Shown here: positions 35,279-43,587 of the stretch, piece by piece
Layout: every line of letters starts with the position of its first letter
Numbering within the stretch: the stretch's first letter is position 1
DNA from: Roseiarcus sp963759955
GTDB taxonomy: Bacteria; Pseudomonadota; Alphaproteobacteria; Rhizobiales; Beijerinckiaceae
Length of the DNA: 64,000 nt
Direction: 5' to 3'
NCBI GenBank assembly: GCA_963759955.1
Contig: CAVXCA010000065.1
Span: 124,001-188,000 of the forward strand
Notes under the pieces: generated by a model
Seen by the model: only the letters and a program-made list of their open reading frames with translations
Databases searched by the model: none
Told to the model about the DNA's origin: nothing
Program-made: the position numbers and the translations under genes

Positions 35279-35295
35279 TTTAGAATGGTTCTAAG
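35279..35295. promoter_or_regulatory. ICE-like (Irr/iron control element) palindrome
   Basis: TTAGAA (35280-35285), TGG, TTCTAA (35289-35294): a perfect 6-base inverted repeat with a 3-base spacer. This matches the known ICE motif bound by Irr in Rhizobiales (TTTAGAA-N3-TTCTAAA style). It lies about 45 bases upstream of ahpC. Binding by Irr is inferred from the motif alone. Confidence 0.65.
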
Positions 35296-35381
35296 AGAAA
35301 GCGCGCCGACCCGCCAGGCGACCATTTGACGCATTGACAATGACAAACCGTTAGCGGGTGCACAATGCAGTTCGCAGTCGC

Positions 35382-35410
35382 AAAAAAGGGCGGGGACCAG
35401 CCCCGCCCTT
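35382..35410 (-). terminator. rho-independent terminator of hppA
   Basis: On the minus strand a perfect 10-base stem AAGGGCGGGG/CCCCGCCCTT with a 5-base loop (35386-35410) is followed by a run of T (the A-run at 35382-35387). It lies 23 bases after the hppA stop and separates hppA from ahpCD. Confidence 0.9.
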
Positions 35411-35432
35411 GATGTTACCCCTCAGGGCGGGG

Positions 35433-37562
35433 TCAGTGCGCGAGGATCGCCAGCAGCAGCAGCGCGACGATGTTAATGATCTTGATCAGCGGGTTGACCG
35501 CCGGGCCGGCGGTGTCCTTGTAGGGGTCGCCGACGGTGTCGCCGGTCACGGACGCCTTGTGGGCGTCCGAACCCTTCATGTGCTTCACCCCGTCCTTGTC
35601 GACGAAGCCGTCCTCGAAGCTCTTCTTGGCGTTGTCCCAGGCGCCGCCGCCCGAGGTCATCGAGATGGCGACGAACAGGCCGTTGACGATGACGCCGAGC
35701 AGCGAGGCGCCCAGCGCGGCGAAGGCCGAAGCCTTGGAGCCGGAGATCAGCAGCACGCCAAAGAAGACGACGAACGGCGCCAGCACCGGCAGCAGCGAGG
35801 GAATGATCATTTCCCGGATCGCCGCCTTGGTCAGCATGTCGACGGCGCGGCCGTAATCGGGACGCTGCGTGCCCTGCATGATCCCCGGCATTTCCTTGAA
35901 CTGCCGGCGAACCTCGACCACCACCGATCCCGCCGCGCGGCCGACCGCGGTCATCGCGATGCCGCCGAAGAGATAGGGGATGAGGCCGCCGAAGATCAGG
36001 CCGGCGACGACGTAGGGGTTGGAGAGGGCGAAATCGACCACGCCGACGTCTTTGAAGTAAGGCACCCCGGTGTCGACGAAATGCTTGATGTCGTTGGTGT
36101 AGGCGGCGAACAGCACCAGCGCGCCGAGACCCGCCGAGCCGATCGCGTAGCCCTTGGTGACCGCCTTGGTGGTGTTGCCGACCGCGTCGAGCGCGTCGGT
36201 CGACTGGCGCACTTCCTTGGGCAGGCCGGCCATCTCGGCGATGCCGCCGGCGTTGTCGGTGACCGGACCGAACGCGTCGAGCGCGACGATCATGCCGGCG
36301 AGGCCGAGCATCGTCGTCACCGCGATCGCGGTGCCGAACAGGCCGGCGAGCTGGTAGGTCGCGATGATGCCGGCGACGATGACGATCGCCGGCAGCGCCG
36401 TCGATTCGAGCGACACCGCGAGGCCCTGAATGACGTTGGTGCCGTGGCCGGTGACGGAGGCCTGCGCGATCGACACCACCGGGCGCTTGCCGGTTCCGGT
36501 GTAATACTCGGTGATGACGACGATCAAGCCGGTGATGATCAAGCCGACGACGCCGCAGACGAACAAGTTGGCGCCGGTCACCGCCTTGCCGGCGACCATT
36601 CCGATATCGCCCCAGCCGACGACGAATTGCGTCGCTACGGCGAGGCCGACGATCGAGAGCACGCCGGTGGCGATCAGGCCCTTGTAGAGCGCGCCCATGA
36701 TCGAATTGTTGGCGCCGAGCTTGACGAAGAACGTGCCGGCGATCGAGGTGACGATGCAGGCGCCGCAGATCGCCAACGGATACAGCATCGTCTTGTCGAG
36801 GTTCGGCGCCCCTACGAAGAAGATCGAGGCGAGCACCATCGTCGCCACCACCGTCACCACATAGGTCTCGAACAGGTCCGCCGCCATGCCGGCGCAGTCG
36901 CCGACGTTGTCGCCGACGTTGTCGGCGATCGTCGCCGGGTTGCGCGGATCGTCCTCGGGAATGCCGGCTTCGACCTTGCCCACGAGGTCGGCGCCGACGT
37001 CGGCGCCCTTGGTGAAGATGCCGCCGCCGAGACGGGCGAAGATCGAAATCAGCGAGGCTCCGAAGCCGAGCGCGACCAGCGCGTCGACGACGACGCGATC
37101 CGAGATCGCGTGGCCGAGCGGCCCGGTGAGAACCCAGAAATAGCCGGTGACGCCGATCAGCGCCAAGCCGGCCACCAACATGCCCGTCACCGCGCCCGAC
37201 TCGAACGCGATTTCGAGCCCGGCGCCGAGCGACTTCGTCGCCGCCTGGGCAGTGCGCACGTTGGCGCGCACCGAGACGTTCATGCCGATGAAGCCGGCCG
37301 AGCCGGAAAGAATCGAGCCGATCAGGAAGCCGATCGCCACCTGCCAGGAGAGCAGCAACCCGAGCGCGATGAAGACGACGATTCCGACGCCGGCGATGGT
37401 GGTGTATTGGCGCTTGAGATAGGCCTGCGCGCCCTCGCGGACCGCCGCGGAAATTTCCTGCATGCGCTGCGAGCCGGCGTCGGCGGCCATCACCCGGCTG
37501 ACGGTGTAACCGCCGTACACCAGGGAAAGCAGACCACATAAAAGTATCAGGCCCAAAATCAT
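35433..37562 (-). CDS. hppA: K+-independent membrane H+-translocating pyrophosphatase
   Basis: 709 residues with about 16 transmembrane helices. It hydrolyses PPi and pumps protons across the membrane. The PPi-site motif DVGADLVGKVEAGIPEDDPRNPATIADNVGDNVGD (split) is present. At the cation-selectivity position the motif reads GNTTKA, with Lys typical of the K+-independent class (K+-dependent enzymes have Ala). A strong terminator follows the gene. Together with the PPi-PFK at 52.7 kb this points to pyrophosphate as an energy currency, known for methanotrophs where the two genes can be co-transcribed; here they are 15 kb apart. Confidence 0.96.
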   Translation of the reverse strand: MILGLILLCGLLSLVYGGYTVSRVMAADAGSQRMQEISAAVREGAQAYLKRQYTTIAGVGIVVFIALGLLLSWQVAIGFLIGSILSGSAGFIGMNVSVRANVRTAQAATKSLGAGLEIAFESGAVTGMLVAGLALIGVTGYFWVLTGPLGHAISDRVVVDALVALGFGASLISIFARLGGGIFTKGADVGADLVGKVEAGIPEDDPRNPATIADNVGDNVGDCAGMAADLFETYVVTVVATMVLASIFFVGAPNLDKTMLYPLAICGACIVTSIAGTFFVKLGANNSIMGALYKGLIATGVLSIVGLAVATQFVVGWGDIGMVAGKAVTGANLFVCGVVGLIITGLIVVITEYYTGTGKRPVVSIAQASVTGHGTNVIQGLAVSLESTALPAIVIVAGIIATYQLAGLFGTAIAVTTMLGLAGMIVALDAFGPVTDNAGGIAEMAGLPKEVRQSTDALDAVGNTTKAVTKGYAIGSAGLGALVLFAAYTNDIKHFVDTGVPYFKDVGVVDFALSNPYVVAGLIFGGLIPYLFGGIAMTAVGRAAGSVVVEVRRQFKEMPGIMQGTQRPDYGRAVDMLTKAAIREMIIPSLLPVLAPFVVFFGVLLISGSKASAFAALGASLLGVIVNGLFVAISMTSGGGAWDNAKKSFEDGFVDKDGVKHMKGSDAHKASVTGDTVGDPYKDTAGPAVNPLIKIINIVALLLLAILAH

Positions 37563-37837
37563 GGCGTTCAGCCCCCAAAACCCCAGTTTCGCGCGGCGCC
37601 TCGCGCGCCGCCCGCTTCGGGCGCCCTCATGCCAGAAACCGCGCCCCGCCGCAACGCGCCAGCGCGGATTTGTCGCGGGATTGCGACCAAAGTCGCTGAA
37701 AAGATGAGCCCGAACTTCGCCGAGAAATTGTTACATCGGCTTGACGAATTTCGCCGCCGCTGGCGTCGCGCGCTGGCGCGGCGGAAAATCGCGCCGCAAG
37801 CGATTGAAATCGCACACAAGCGCCGAAAAAGTTGGGC

Positions 37838-38773
37838 CTAGAACTTCGGCGCTTCGAGCCCGGCGGCGCGGCAGGCGGCGGTCAGCGTGTTGGCCATCAG
37901 CATCGCGATCGTCATCGGGCCGACGCCGCCGGGGACCGGGGTGATCGCGCCGGCGCGCGCGGCGGCTTCCGCATAGGCGACGTCGCCGACGAGGCGCGTC
38001 TTGCCCTCGCCCTTCTCGGGCGCAGCCACGCGGTTGATGCCGACGTCGATGACGATCGCGCCCGGCTTGACCCAGTCGCCGCGGATCATCTCCGCCTTGC
38101 CGACGGCGGCGACCAGCACGTCGGCGCGCCGCGCAACCTCAGGCAGGTCGCGGGTGCGCGAATGGGCGATGGTCACCGTGCAATGGCGCGCGAGCAGCAG
38201 TTGCGCCATCGGCTTGCCCACGATGTTGGAGCGCCCGACGATCACCGCCTCCTTGCCTTCGAGCCTCTCGCCGAGCGCGGCGCAGGCCCGGTCGATCAGG
38301 ATCATCGCGCCCGCCGGCGTGCAGGGGATCAGCGCGCGGCGGAATTCGCCGATCGCGGCGAGGCCGACGTTGATCGGGTGGAAGCCGTCGACGTCCTTAT
38401 GCGGCGCGACCGCTTCGAGCACCGCGGCCGAGTTGATCGTCTTGGGCAACGGCAGCTGCACCAGAATGCCGTGCACCGCCGGATCGGCGTTGAGCCGCCC
38501 GATCAGAGCGAGCAGTTCGGCCTCGCCGACGTCCTTCGGCAAGTCGTATTGCAGCGAGTGAAAGCCGCACGCTTTGGCCGCCTTGCCCTTGGCGCCGACA
38601 TAGACCCGGCTCGCGGGATCCTCGCCGACGAGGATCACCGCAAGGCCCGGCGTGACGCCGCGCGCGGCGAGCGCCTGCGCCTCGGCGGCGACACGGGCGA
38701 CGACGTCCTGCGAAACGGCCTTGCCGTCGATGACGAAGGCGGCGGGCGTCGCGGAATGCGTTTGGGCGGTCAT
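37838..38773 (-). CDS. folD: methylenetetrahydrofolate dehydrogenase/cyclohydrolase FolD
   Basis: 311 residues. FolD interconverts methylene-, methenyl- and formyl-tetrahydrofolate with NADP. Family motifs: YVGAKGKAAKACGFHS (with the catalytic Lys region), QLPLPKTIN, DVDGFHPINVG, VIVGRSNIVGKP and the C-terminal PGGVGPMTIAML. Length is normal. It follows hppA on the same strand after 275 bases and is probably a separate unit. In methylotrophs FolD also takes part in one-carbon assimilation, but this alone does not prove that lifestyle. Confidence 0.96.
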   Translation of the reverse strand: MTAQTHSATPAAFVIDGKAVSQDVVARVAAEAQALAARGVTPGLAVILVGEDPASRVYVGAKGKAAKACGFHSLQYDLPKDVGEAELLALIGRLNADPAVHGILVQLPLPKTINSAAVLEAVAPHKDVDGFHPINVGLAAIGEFRRALIPCTPAGAMILIDRACAALGERLEGKEAVIVGRSNIVGKPMAQLLLARHCTVTIAHSRTRDLPEVARRADVLVAAVGKAEMIRGDWVKPGAIVIDVGINRVAAPEKGEGKTRLVGDVAYAEAAARAGAITPVPGGVGPMTIAMLMANTLTAACRAAGLEAPKF

Positions 38774-38922
38774 GGGTCGGTCCAGAGCGTTGCGCGGCCG
38801 ACATCGCTTCGTTTGCGCGATGTCGACCGCGGCTGTTTAGCGACAGGCTTCGTCCGAGTCACGCCGCAAACCACCACAGCGTCACGGCCTCGCTCGGCGC
38901 CGGTCGTTTTCGCGTCCCGACT

Positions 38923-39162
38923 TTAGTCGGCCATCGCCTTTTCCATCGCCTCGGAAGCCTTGGCGGTGGGGTTCTTGGCGCAATAGTCGCTGATCTTCTT
39001 GTCCATCGCCGCGGCCGCCGGGTCCTTGGCCACTTCGGCCTTCGTCGCGTCGTCGATCTGCGCGTTGGTCTTCAAGAGGTCGGCGCAAGACATGTCGGAT
39101 TGCGCCTCGGCCACGCTCAGCCCCCCGAGCAAAATGGCGATCGCCGCTATGGTCGTTTTCAT
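38923..39162 (-). CDS. small periplasmic HdeA/HdeB-like protein
   Basis: 79 residues from the ATG at 39162, which follows GGGGAA; an upstream in-frame start at 39201 is less likely. A signal peptide (cleavage about AEAQ) leads to a short mature chain with two cysteines (MSCADLL and DYCAKNP). Size, signal and the C...C pattern resemble HdeA/HdeB acid-stress chaperones. Similarity is modest, so the family call is tentative. Confidence 0.6.
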   Translation of the reverse strand: MKTTIAAIAILLGGLSVAEAQSDMSCADLLKTNAQIDDATKAEVAKDPAAAAMDKKISDYCAKNPTAKASEAMEKAMAD

Positions 39163-39201
39163 TTTGTAGGTTCCCCTCTCGCACGGCGAAAGTCGCCGCA
39201 C

Positions 39202-39654
39202 GCTGTCCGCCGAAACACTTCGGCCTGGCTCCCTACAGGGAATGGCCCGTCTTTAGAAGCTGCGCCGATGAATTCTTTTGAAACGGCGACGGCCATGGCG
39301 CCATAGTCTTGGCGGCGAAACGCACGCCGCGCAAAGTCTGGACTTACGCGCCGACGATCGCATGGCGTTCGGCTAACTTTTGTACTTTATCGCGGAGGCG
39401 GCCCGCCCAGGCGTCGCAGCCGCCGCCAAGCGCCACGGCGCGCACGAGGTCGCCCTCGCGATTTGGCCCGGAGCGGACTATCGCCGGCGTCGCGAACATC
39501 CAAACTGCCGTGGCCGCAAGCCGGGCGACACGGAGGCGCGAAACGCGGACTCTTCCGGAGCGGCGATTACCGCTGCAGGCGCCTGCAATCGCGGACCCTA
39601 TACCGAGTTCTACGGATATGTGTTGATTGCGCGAAGTCAGAAAGCCGCTGCGCC
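39202..39654 (+). other. 453-base gap, function unknown
   Basis: I see no convincing gene. Several short open frames here lack ribosome sites and family resemblance. A perfect 14-base palindrome TGCAGGCGCCTGCA lies at 39574-39587. Base composition falls toward the right-hand end, next to an unusual small secreted-protein gene. Confidence 0.45.
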
Positions 39655-40137
39655 ATGAGCGTTATGATGTATCATAAATCGGCTAAGCTGTCTCAACTAT
39701 CACTTGCCAGTTTACTGCTGCTGTTGGGGCTACAAGTCATAGCCAGCGCAACTGACCAAAGCTCCGCCAGATTCTCGAGCGCCTCTGTCACTCTCGACGT
39801 ATTCAGCGGTCGCCCCAGTCCGACTTGGTCCCTGACGGAATCCTTGGTTGCGGAACTTTTCCATCGACTTGACGCCCTGGGCGCATCCGACGGCGAGGAG
39901 CGCGAATTCGACGGTCTCGGCTACCGAAGCGTAAGCGCAGATTTTCAGGAACAGGGCAAGCCTGTGCGCGTATCCGCTTCGGGCGGTGTCGACACCCTGG
40001 ATCGGAGCGGCCAGAAACGCCGGTATCGAGACGCCGGCGGCCAATTCGAGGCGTGGCTCGTCAGCACCGGGGCCAATCGATTGCCGCCAGATATTTACAA
40101 GTACGTAGAAGGCGAGATCGCGGCGAGGTCGAAGTGA
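39655..40137 (+). CDS. hypothetical secreted protein
   Basis: 160 residues from the ATG at 39655 (a second Met at position 4). An N-terminal hydrophobic stretch (residues 14-30, LSLASLLLLLGLQV) ends in ASA and looks like a signal peptide. The mature part has the pattern VTLDVFSGRPSPTW and a C-terminal RYRDAGGQFEAWLVSTGA...LPPDIYKYVEG. I have the impression this belongs to an unnamed conserved hypothetical family, but cannot assign a function. The region is less GC-rich than its neighbours, so horizontal acquisition is possible. Confidence 0.55.
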   Translation: MSVMMYHKSAKLSQLSLASLLLLLGLQVIASATDQSSARFSSASVTLDVFSGRPSPTWSLTESLVAELFHRLDALGASDGEEREFDGLGYRSVSADFQEQGKPVRVSASGGVDTLDRSGQKRRYRDAGGQFEAWLVSTGANRLPPDIYKYVEGEIAARSK

Positions 40138-40258
40138 TTTTCGCGTAGACATTATCGTCGAACTCTGGGGGCCGCGCTGGACGCGCGAAGCGGCGCGGCG
40201 ACGAGAGCGCCGGCCTCGACACGCGAATCCACAGATCGCGAGGCGAAGCGCCGGCGCC

Positions 40259-41134
40259 TCAGGGCGCGGAGAAAAATCGGTAGCTTGCGCCATGCCGGGC
40301 GCGCTCGCTGCCTTTGAGCGTACGCATCGACGGCTTCTCCCAGAGATCGCCGGCAAAACCCTCGGGGTCGCTGTAGCCGGTCCAGGCTTCCAGGCAGAGG
40401 AACGGCGCGCCGGGGCGGGTCCATAGCGCGGCGTGGTCGAAGCCGCGAAAGTCCATCTCGATCGCGGCGCCGTTGGTCTGCTCGAAACGCAGCGAGCGGC
40501 TCGCCGGGTCGAGGAAGCACAGCGCGTCGTGGGCAAAGAGTTCGTCGCTCAGCGCAAGATCGCGGCCGCGCAGCGGAATCGGCCGTTTTCCCGCTGCGAT
40601 CAGGCCGCCCAGCGCGATCACCGGAACTTCGGCGGGCTCTTCCCTTTCGAAGCGCACGCGGGCGCCTTCGCGTTTCCCGCCGGCGAAGGGCCAGCGGAAG
40701 CCGGGATGCAGCCCGCAAGCGTACGGCGCCGGCTCGGCGCCGGGGTTTTCGACCTCGATGGCGATGTCCAGCGCGTCGGCGGTGAGGCGATATTCGACCG
40801 CCAGGCGAAACGCGAAGGGATAGACCGCGCGGGTCTGATCATTGTCGCCCAGCACAAGGCGCACGAAATCGCCGCGCGCCGCCTCGACCTCGAAATCCTG
40901 CCCGAATGCAAATCCATGCAGGCCCAGAGCGTATTGGCGTCCCGCCACGCGCGCGCCGTCGCGCGTCCAGCCGACCACGGGATAGAGGATCGGGCTGATC
41001 CCATCCCAGATCGCCGGATCGCCCGGCCACAAGAGGTCGCGCCCGTCGACGCTCCAGAAACGCGCCTCCGCGCCGTGGCGTGCAATGATGGCGCGCGCGC
41101 CGGCGCGCGCCAGCGCGATCTTGCCTGTCGTCAA
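40259..41134 (-). CDS. aldose 1-epimerase family protein
   Basis: 291 residues if started at the TTG at 41134, whose last bases overlap the upstream stop (TTGA). The fold is a galactose mutarotase-like beta-sandwich. Recognisable elements: DGISPILYPVVGW, LHGFAFGQDF, PYACGLHPGFRWPF (with the usual His) and the C-terminal PFLCLEAWTGYSDPEGF. Such proteins (YihR/LacX-like) act on sugar anomers or phosphosugars; the substrate is unknown. It is the third gene of thiL-IMPase-epimerase. Confidence 0.82.
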   Translation of the reverse strand: MTTGKIALARAGARAIIARHGAEARFWSVDGRDLLWPGDPAIWDGISPILYPVVGWTRDGARVAGRQYALGLHGFAFGQDFEVEAARGDFVRLVLGDNDQTRAVYPFAFRLAVEYRLTADALDIAIEVENPGAEPAPYACGLHPGFRWPFAGGKREGARVRFEREEPAEVPVIALGGLIAAGKRPIPLRGRDLALSDELFAHDALCFLDPASRSLRFEQTNGAAIEMDFRGFDHAALWTRPGAPFLCLEAWTGYSDPEGFAGDLWEKPSMRTLKGSERARHGASYRFFSAP

Positions 41135-41940
41135 GGAACGAGCCCCTTGATCGCCGCGGTCTTGATCAACGCGTCCCTCACGCCGGGCGCGCAGGCGACA
41201 AGCGGATTGCCCTCGCGCAGGCCCTCGCCGGCGAGGAAGTCGCTGACGTAGCCGCCCGCCTCGCGCACCAGCGCGATTCCCGCCAGGCAGTCCCACGCGT
41301 GGATATGGTTCTCCACATAGCCGTCGCGCCGTCCGGCGGCGACATAGGCGAGGCCGAGCGCTCCCGAGCCCGAGCGCAACACCGCCGACCCCGCTCTGAC
41401 GACGCGGCCGAACAGGCCGAGAAACGCGTCGGCGCTGGTGCGCATGTTCCAGCCGATCTCGACCGATGCGGCTTTGAGATCGTCCGTCGCGGAGACGCGC
41501 ATGGCGGCGCCGTTCAGCGTCGCGCCCGCACCGCGCCGCGCGGCGAACAATTCGTCGACCATCGGATCGTAAATCACGCCGATCTCGACCTCGCCCTCGA
41601 GCACGGCCGCGATCGAGACGCAGAAATGCGGCGCGCCGCGAGCGAAATTCGAGGTGCCGTCGATCGGATCGACCACCCAGATCGGCGCTCCGGGCTGGCC
41701 GACGCGGCCCTCCGCCTCCTCGCCGATGAAGCCGTCGCCGGGAAACGTCTCGTGCAGCTTGGTCGCGATCAGACGCTCGACCTCGCCGTCGACCTCGGTG
41801 ATGTAGTCCTGCGGGCCCTTGAAGCCGACCGTGAAGGATTCGCGATGGGTGAAGCGCAGCTTGGCGATTTCGCCCGCCGTGCGCGCCAGCGCGCAAGCGA
41901 CGAGGAAGCGGGTCGTCAGGGAGCGCTCATCGACGATCAT
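41131..41940 (-). CDS. inositol monophosphatase family protein
   Basis: 269 residues. The Mg2+-dependent phosphatase motifs are present: GEEAEG (metal Glu), WVVDPIDGTSNF and the C-terminal HAWDCLAGIALVREAGG. Substrates of the family include inositol-1-phosphate, histidinol phosphate and 3'-phosphoadenosine phosphates; this protein cannot be assigned further. It lies between thiL and an aldose-epimerase gene, 27 bases from thiL and overlapping the epimerase start. Confidence 0.9.
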   Translation of the reverse strand: MIVDERSLTTRFLVACALARTAGEIAKLRFTHRESFTVGFKGPQDYITEVDGEVERLIATKLHETFPGDGFIGEEAEGRVGQPGAPIWVVDPIDGTSNFARGAPHFCVSIAAVLEGEVEIGVIYDPMVDELFAARRGAGATLNGAAMRVSATDDLKAASVEIGWNMRTSADAFLGLFGRVVRAGSAVLRSGSGALGLAYVAAGRRDGYVENHIHAWDCLAGIALVREAGGYVSDFLAGEGLREGNPLVACAPGVRDALIKTAAIKGLVP

Positions 41941-41967
41941 CTCTAATATCCTCGTTTAGGCCCCGGG

Positions 41968-42948
41968 TCAGAAATGACTGAAGGCGCCGCGCCGGAACGT
42001 CGCCTCGCGCCCGTCGGGGCCGATGAAACGCGGCGGCCCGTCGCCGGCGGAGGCCTCGCCGACGGGAGTCACGGCGACGCCGGCCGCGGCCGCCGCCGCT
42101 TCGAACGCGGCGCTTTTCTCCGGCGCCACCGCGGCGATCAGTTCATAATCGTCGCCGCCCGTCGCGGCAATCTCGAACAGCGCGGGATCGGCCGCGATCG
42201 CCGCGCGGGCGGCGGGCGAAAGCGGCAGCCGCGCGAGTTCGACGCGCGCCGTGACGCCGCTGACGCGCAACATTTTCTTGAGATCGCCGACGAAGCCGTC
42301 GGAGACGTCCATGCCGGCGTCGGCGTGAGCCGCCATAGCCGGCGCCAACGCCAGGCGCGGTTGTGGCAGGAGATATCGCTCCAACAGATAGCGCCGATGG
42401 GCTTCGGCGAGTTCTGGCCCCTGCCCCAGCCGCAGCCGCAGACCAAGCGCGGCGTCGCCGATCGCGCCCGAGACATAGAGCCGGTCGCTTGGCCTGACGC
42501 CGCCGCGCGCGGCCATGCGGCCGGTGTCGACCGCACCGAGCGCGGTGATCGCCAGCGTCAGCGGCCCCGGCGTCTTCACGGTGTCGCCGCCGAGCAGCGG
42601 GCAATGGTAATGCGCCGCGTCCTCGCCGAGCGCGGCGGCGAAGGCTTCGAGCCAGGGCGCGGTCCAGCCGGCGGGCAGCGCGAGATCGAGCAAGAAGCCG
42701 ATGGGCTCGGCGCCTTTGGCGGCGAGATCGGAGAGATTGACGCGCAGCGCCTTGCGCGCGATGGCGCCTGCCGGATCGTCGGCGAAGAAATGCACGCCCG
42801 CGACCAGCGCGTCGGTGGTGAGCACGAGCTCCCGGCCCGGCGGCGGCGTCAGCAGCGCGACGTCGTCGTTGAGGCCGAGCCCGCCTGGGCCGGCGAGTGG
42901 CGCGAAATAGCGCGCGATGAGTTCGTCTTCGCTGGGGCGGGCGGGCAT
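41968..42948 (-). CDS. thiL: thiamine-monophosphate kinase
   Basis: 326 residues. ThiL phosphorylates thiamine monophosphate to the diphosphate cofactor needed by the two E1 enzymes in this window. Motifs: GLNDDVALL (metal binding), VLTTDALVAGVHF, ALRVNLSDLAAKGAEPIG, LLGGDTV and MDVSDGFVGDLKKML. Length is normal. The common upstream partner nusB is not present; instead thiL heads an operon with an inositol monophosphatase family gene. Confidence 0.95.
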   Translation of the reverse strand: MPARPSEDELIARYFAPLAGPGGLGLNDDVALLTPPPGRELVLTTDALVAGVHFFADDPAGAIARKALRVNLSDLAAKGAEPIGFLLDLALPAGWTAPWLEAFAAALGEDAAHYHCPLLGGDTVKTPGPLTLAITALGAVDTGRMAARGGVRPSDRLYVSGAIGDAALGLRLRLGQGPELAEAHRRYLLERYLLPQPRLALAPAMAAHADAGMDVSDGFVGDLKKMLRVSGVTARVELARLPLSPAARAAIAADPALFEIAATGGDDYELIAAVAPEKSAAFEAAAAAAGVAVTPVGEASAGDGPPRFIGPDGREATFRRGAFSHF

Positions 42949-43051
42949 GGGCGGCGGCGCTCGGGGTCACGGCGCCGGTCGGAAGCGCCGCCGCCCGTGA
43001 TGCCCCATCCCGAGGTAGAGTCAAGGACGGGCGTCTCCGTCGCGGTCAGCA

Positions 43052-43300
43052 TCAATCGTAATGGCAGACGCGCCGGCCGAGCGCTTCGCTGTAATGGCAA
43101 TGCGCCGCGGCGTGGTGCGGCCGGGTCTGATCGGCCACCAGCGCGCCGGCGCCGGCGCCGACGACCAAGCCGACCGGGCCGCCTACGACGGCGCCCCCGA
43201 CTCCGCCGATCGCAGCGCCGCCCGCCATGCGGGTGTCGCGGGGACTCGCGCACGCGCAAAGCGAGAGCGCGACAAAGCTCAGTATGGCGACGGTCTTCAT
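43052..43300 (-). CDS. small glycine-zipper lipoprotein
   Basis: 82 residues. The signal peptide ends in a lipobox-like SLCAC. A glycine-zipper segment follows (GGAAIGGVGGAVVGG and GLVVGAGAGALVAD), then a His/Cys-rich tail (HHAAAHCHYSE...VCHYD). Such proteins sit in the outer membrane or periplasm with unclear function. The start overlaps the stop of a possible 41-residue upstream frame. Confidence 0.7.
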   Translation of the reverse strand: MKTVAILSFVALSLCACASPRDTRMAGGAAIGGVGGAVVGGPVGLVVGAGAGALVADQTRPHHAAAHCHYSEALGRRVCHYD

Positions 43301-43422
43301 TTCATGGTCTCCGAATCAGCGCGTATCCTGATCAAACTATGCGGCTTCAGCCAGGCGGTCATCGCGACCTTTCGCCATTCCGCGCGCGTGTGCGACAAAA
43401 TGATCGCGTCGAGATCGTTCAT
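43297..43422 (-). CDS. possible 41-residue protein upstream of the glycine-zipper gene
   Basis: A short frame starting at ATG 43422 behind GAAGGGGC and containing LDAIILSHTRAEWRKVAM. That pattern recalls small conserved hypothetical proteins of Rhizobiales with an ILS...WRKVAM core. Its stop overlaps the ATG of the next gene (ATGA), which would fit translational coupling. It could equally be a truncated copy of a longer family member. Low confidence. Confidence 0.35.
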   Translation of the reverse strand: MNDLDAIILSHTRAEWRKVAMTAWLKPHSLIRIRADSETMK

Positions 43423-43587
43423 TTCGTGCGCCCCTTCTCTCGCGTCGGCTCGCTTCGCGCTTCCCTTCGAGCGCAAACTGCTTCGCCTCCGATCTCGAGG
43501 CAAGAGTGAGCGCGCGCGAGCGCCGGTTGCATATCCGCCGCCGCGATCCTAAACGTCTGCCCCAAGTTCCGGCCGAGGAGCCTTACG

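Noticed and set aside
35358..37541. 727-residue open frame on the plus strand opposite hppA
   Set aside because: It is antisense to the clear pyrophosphatase gene, rich in Arg, Asp and His as expected of a GC-rich shadow frame, and has no family resemblance.
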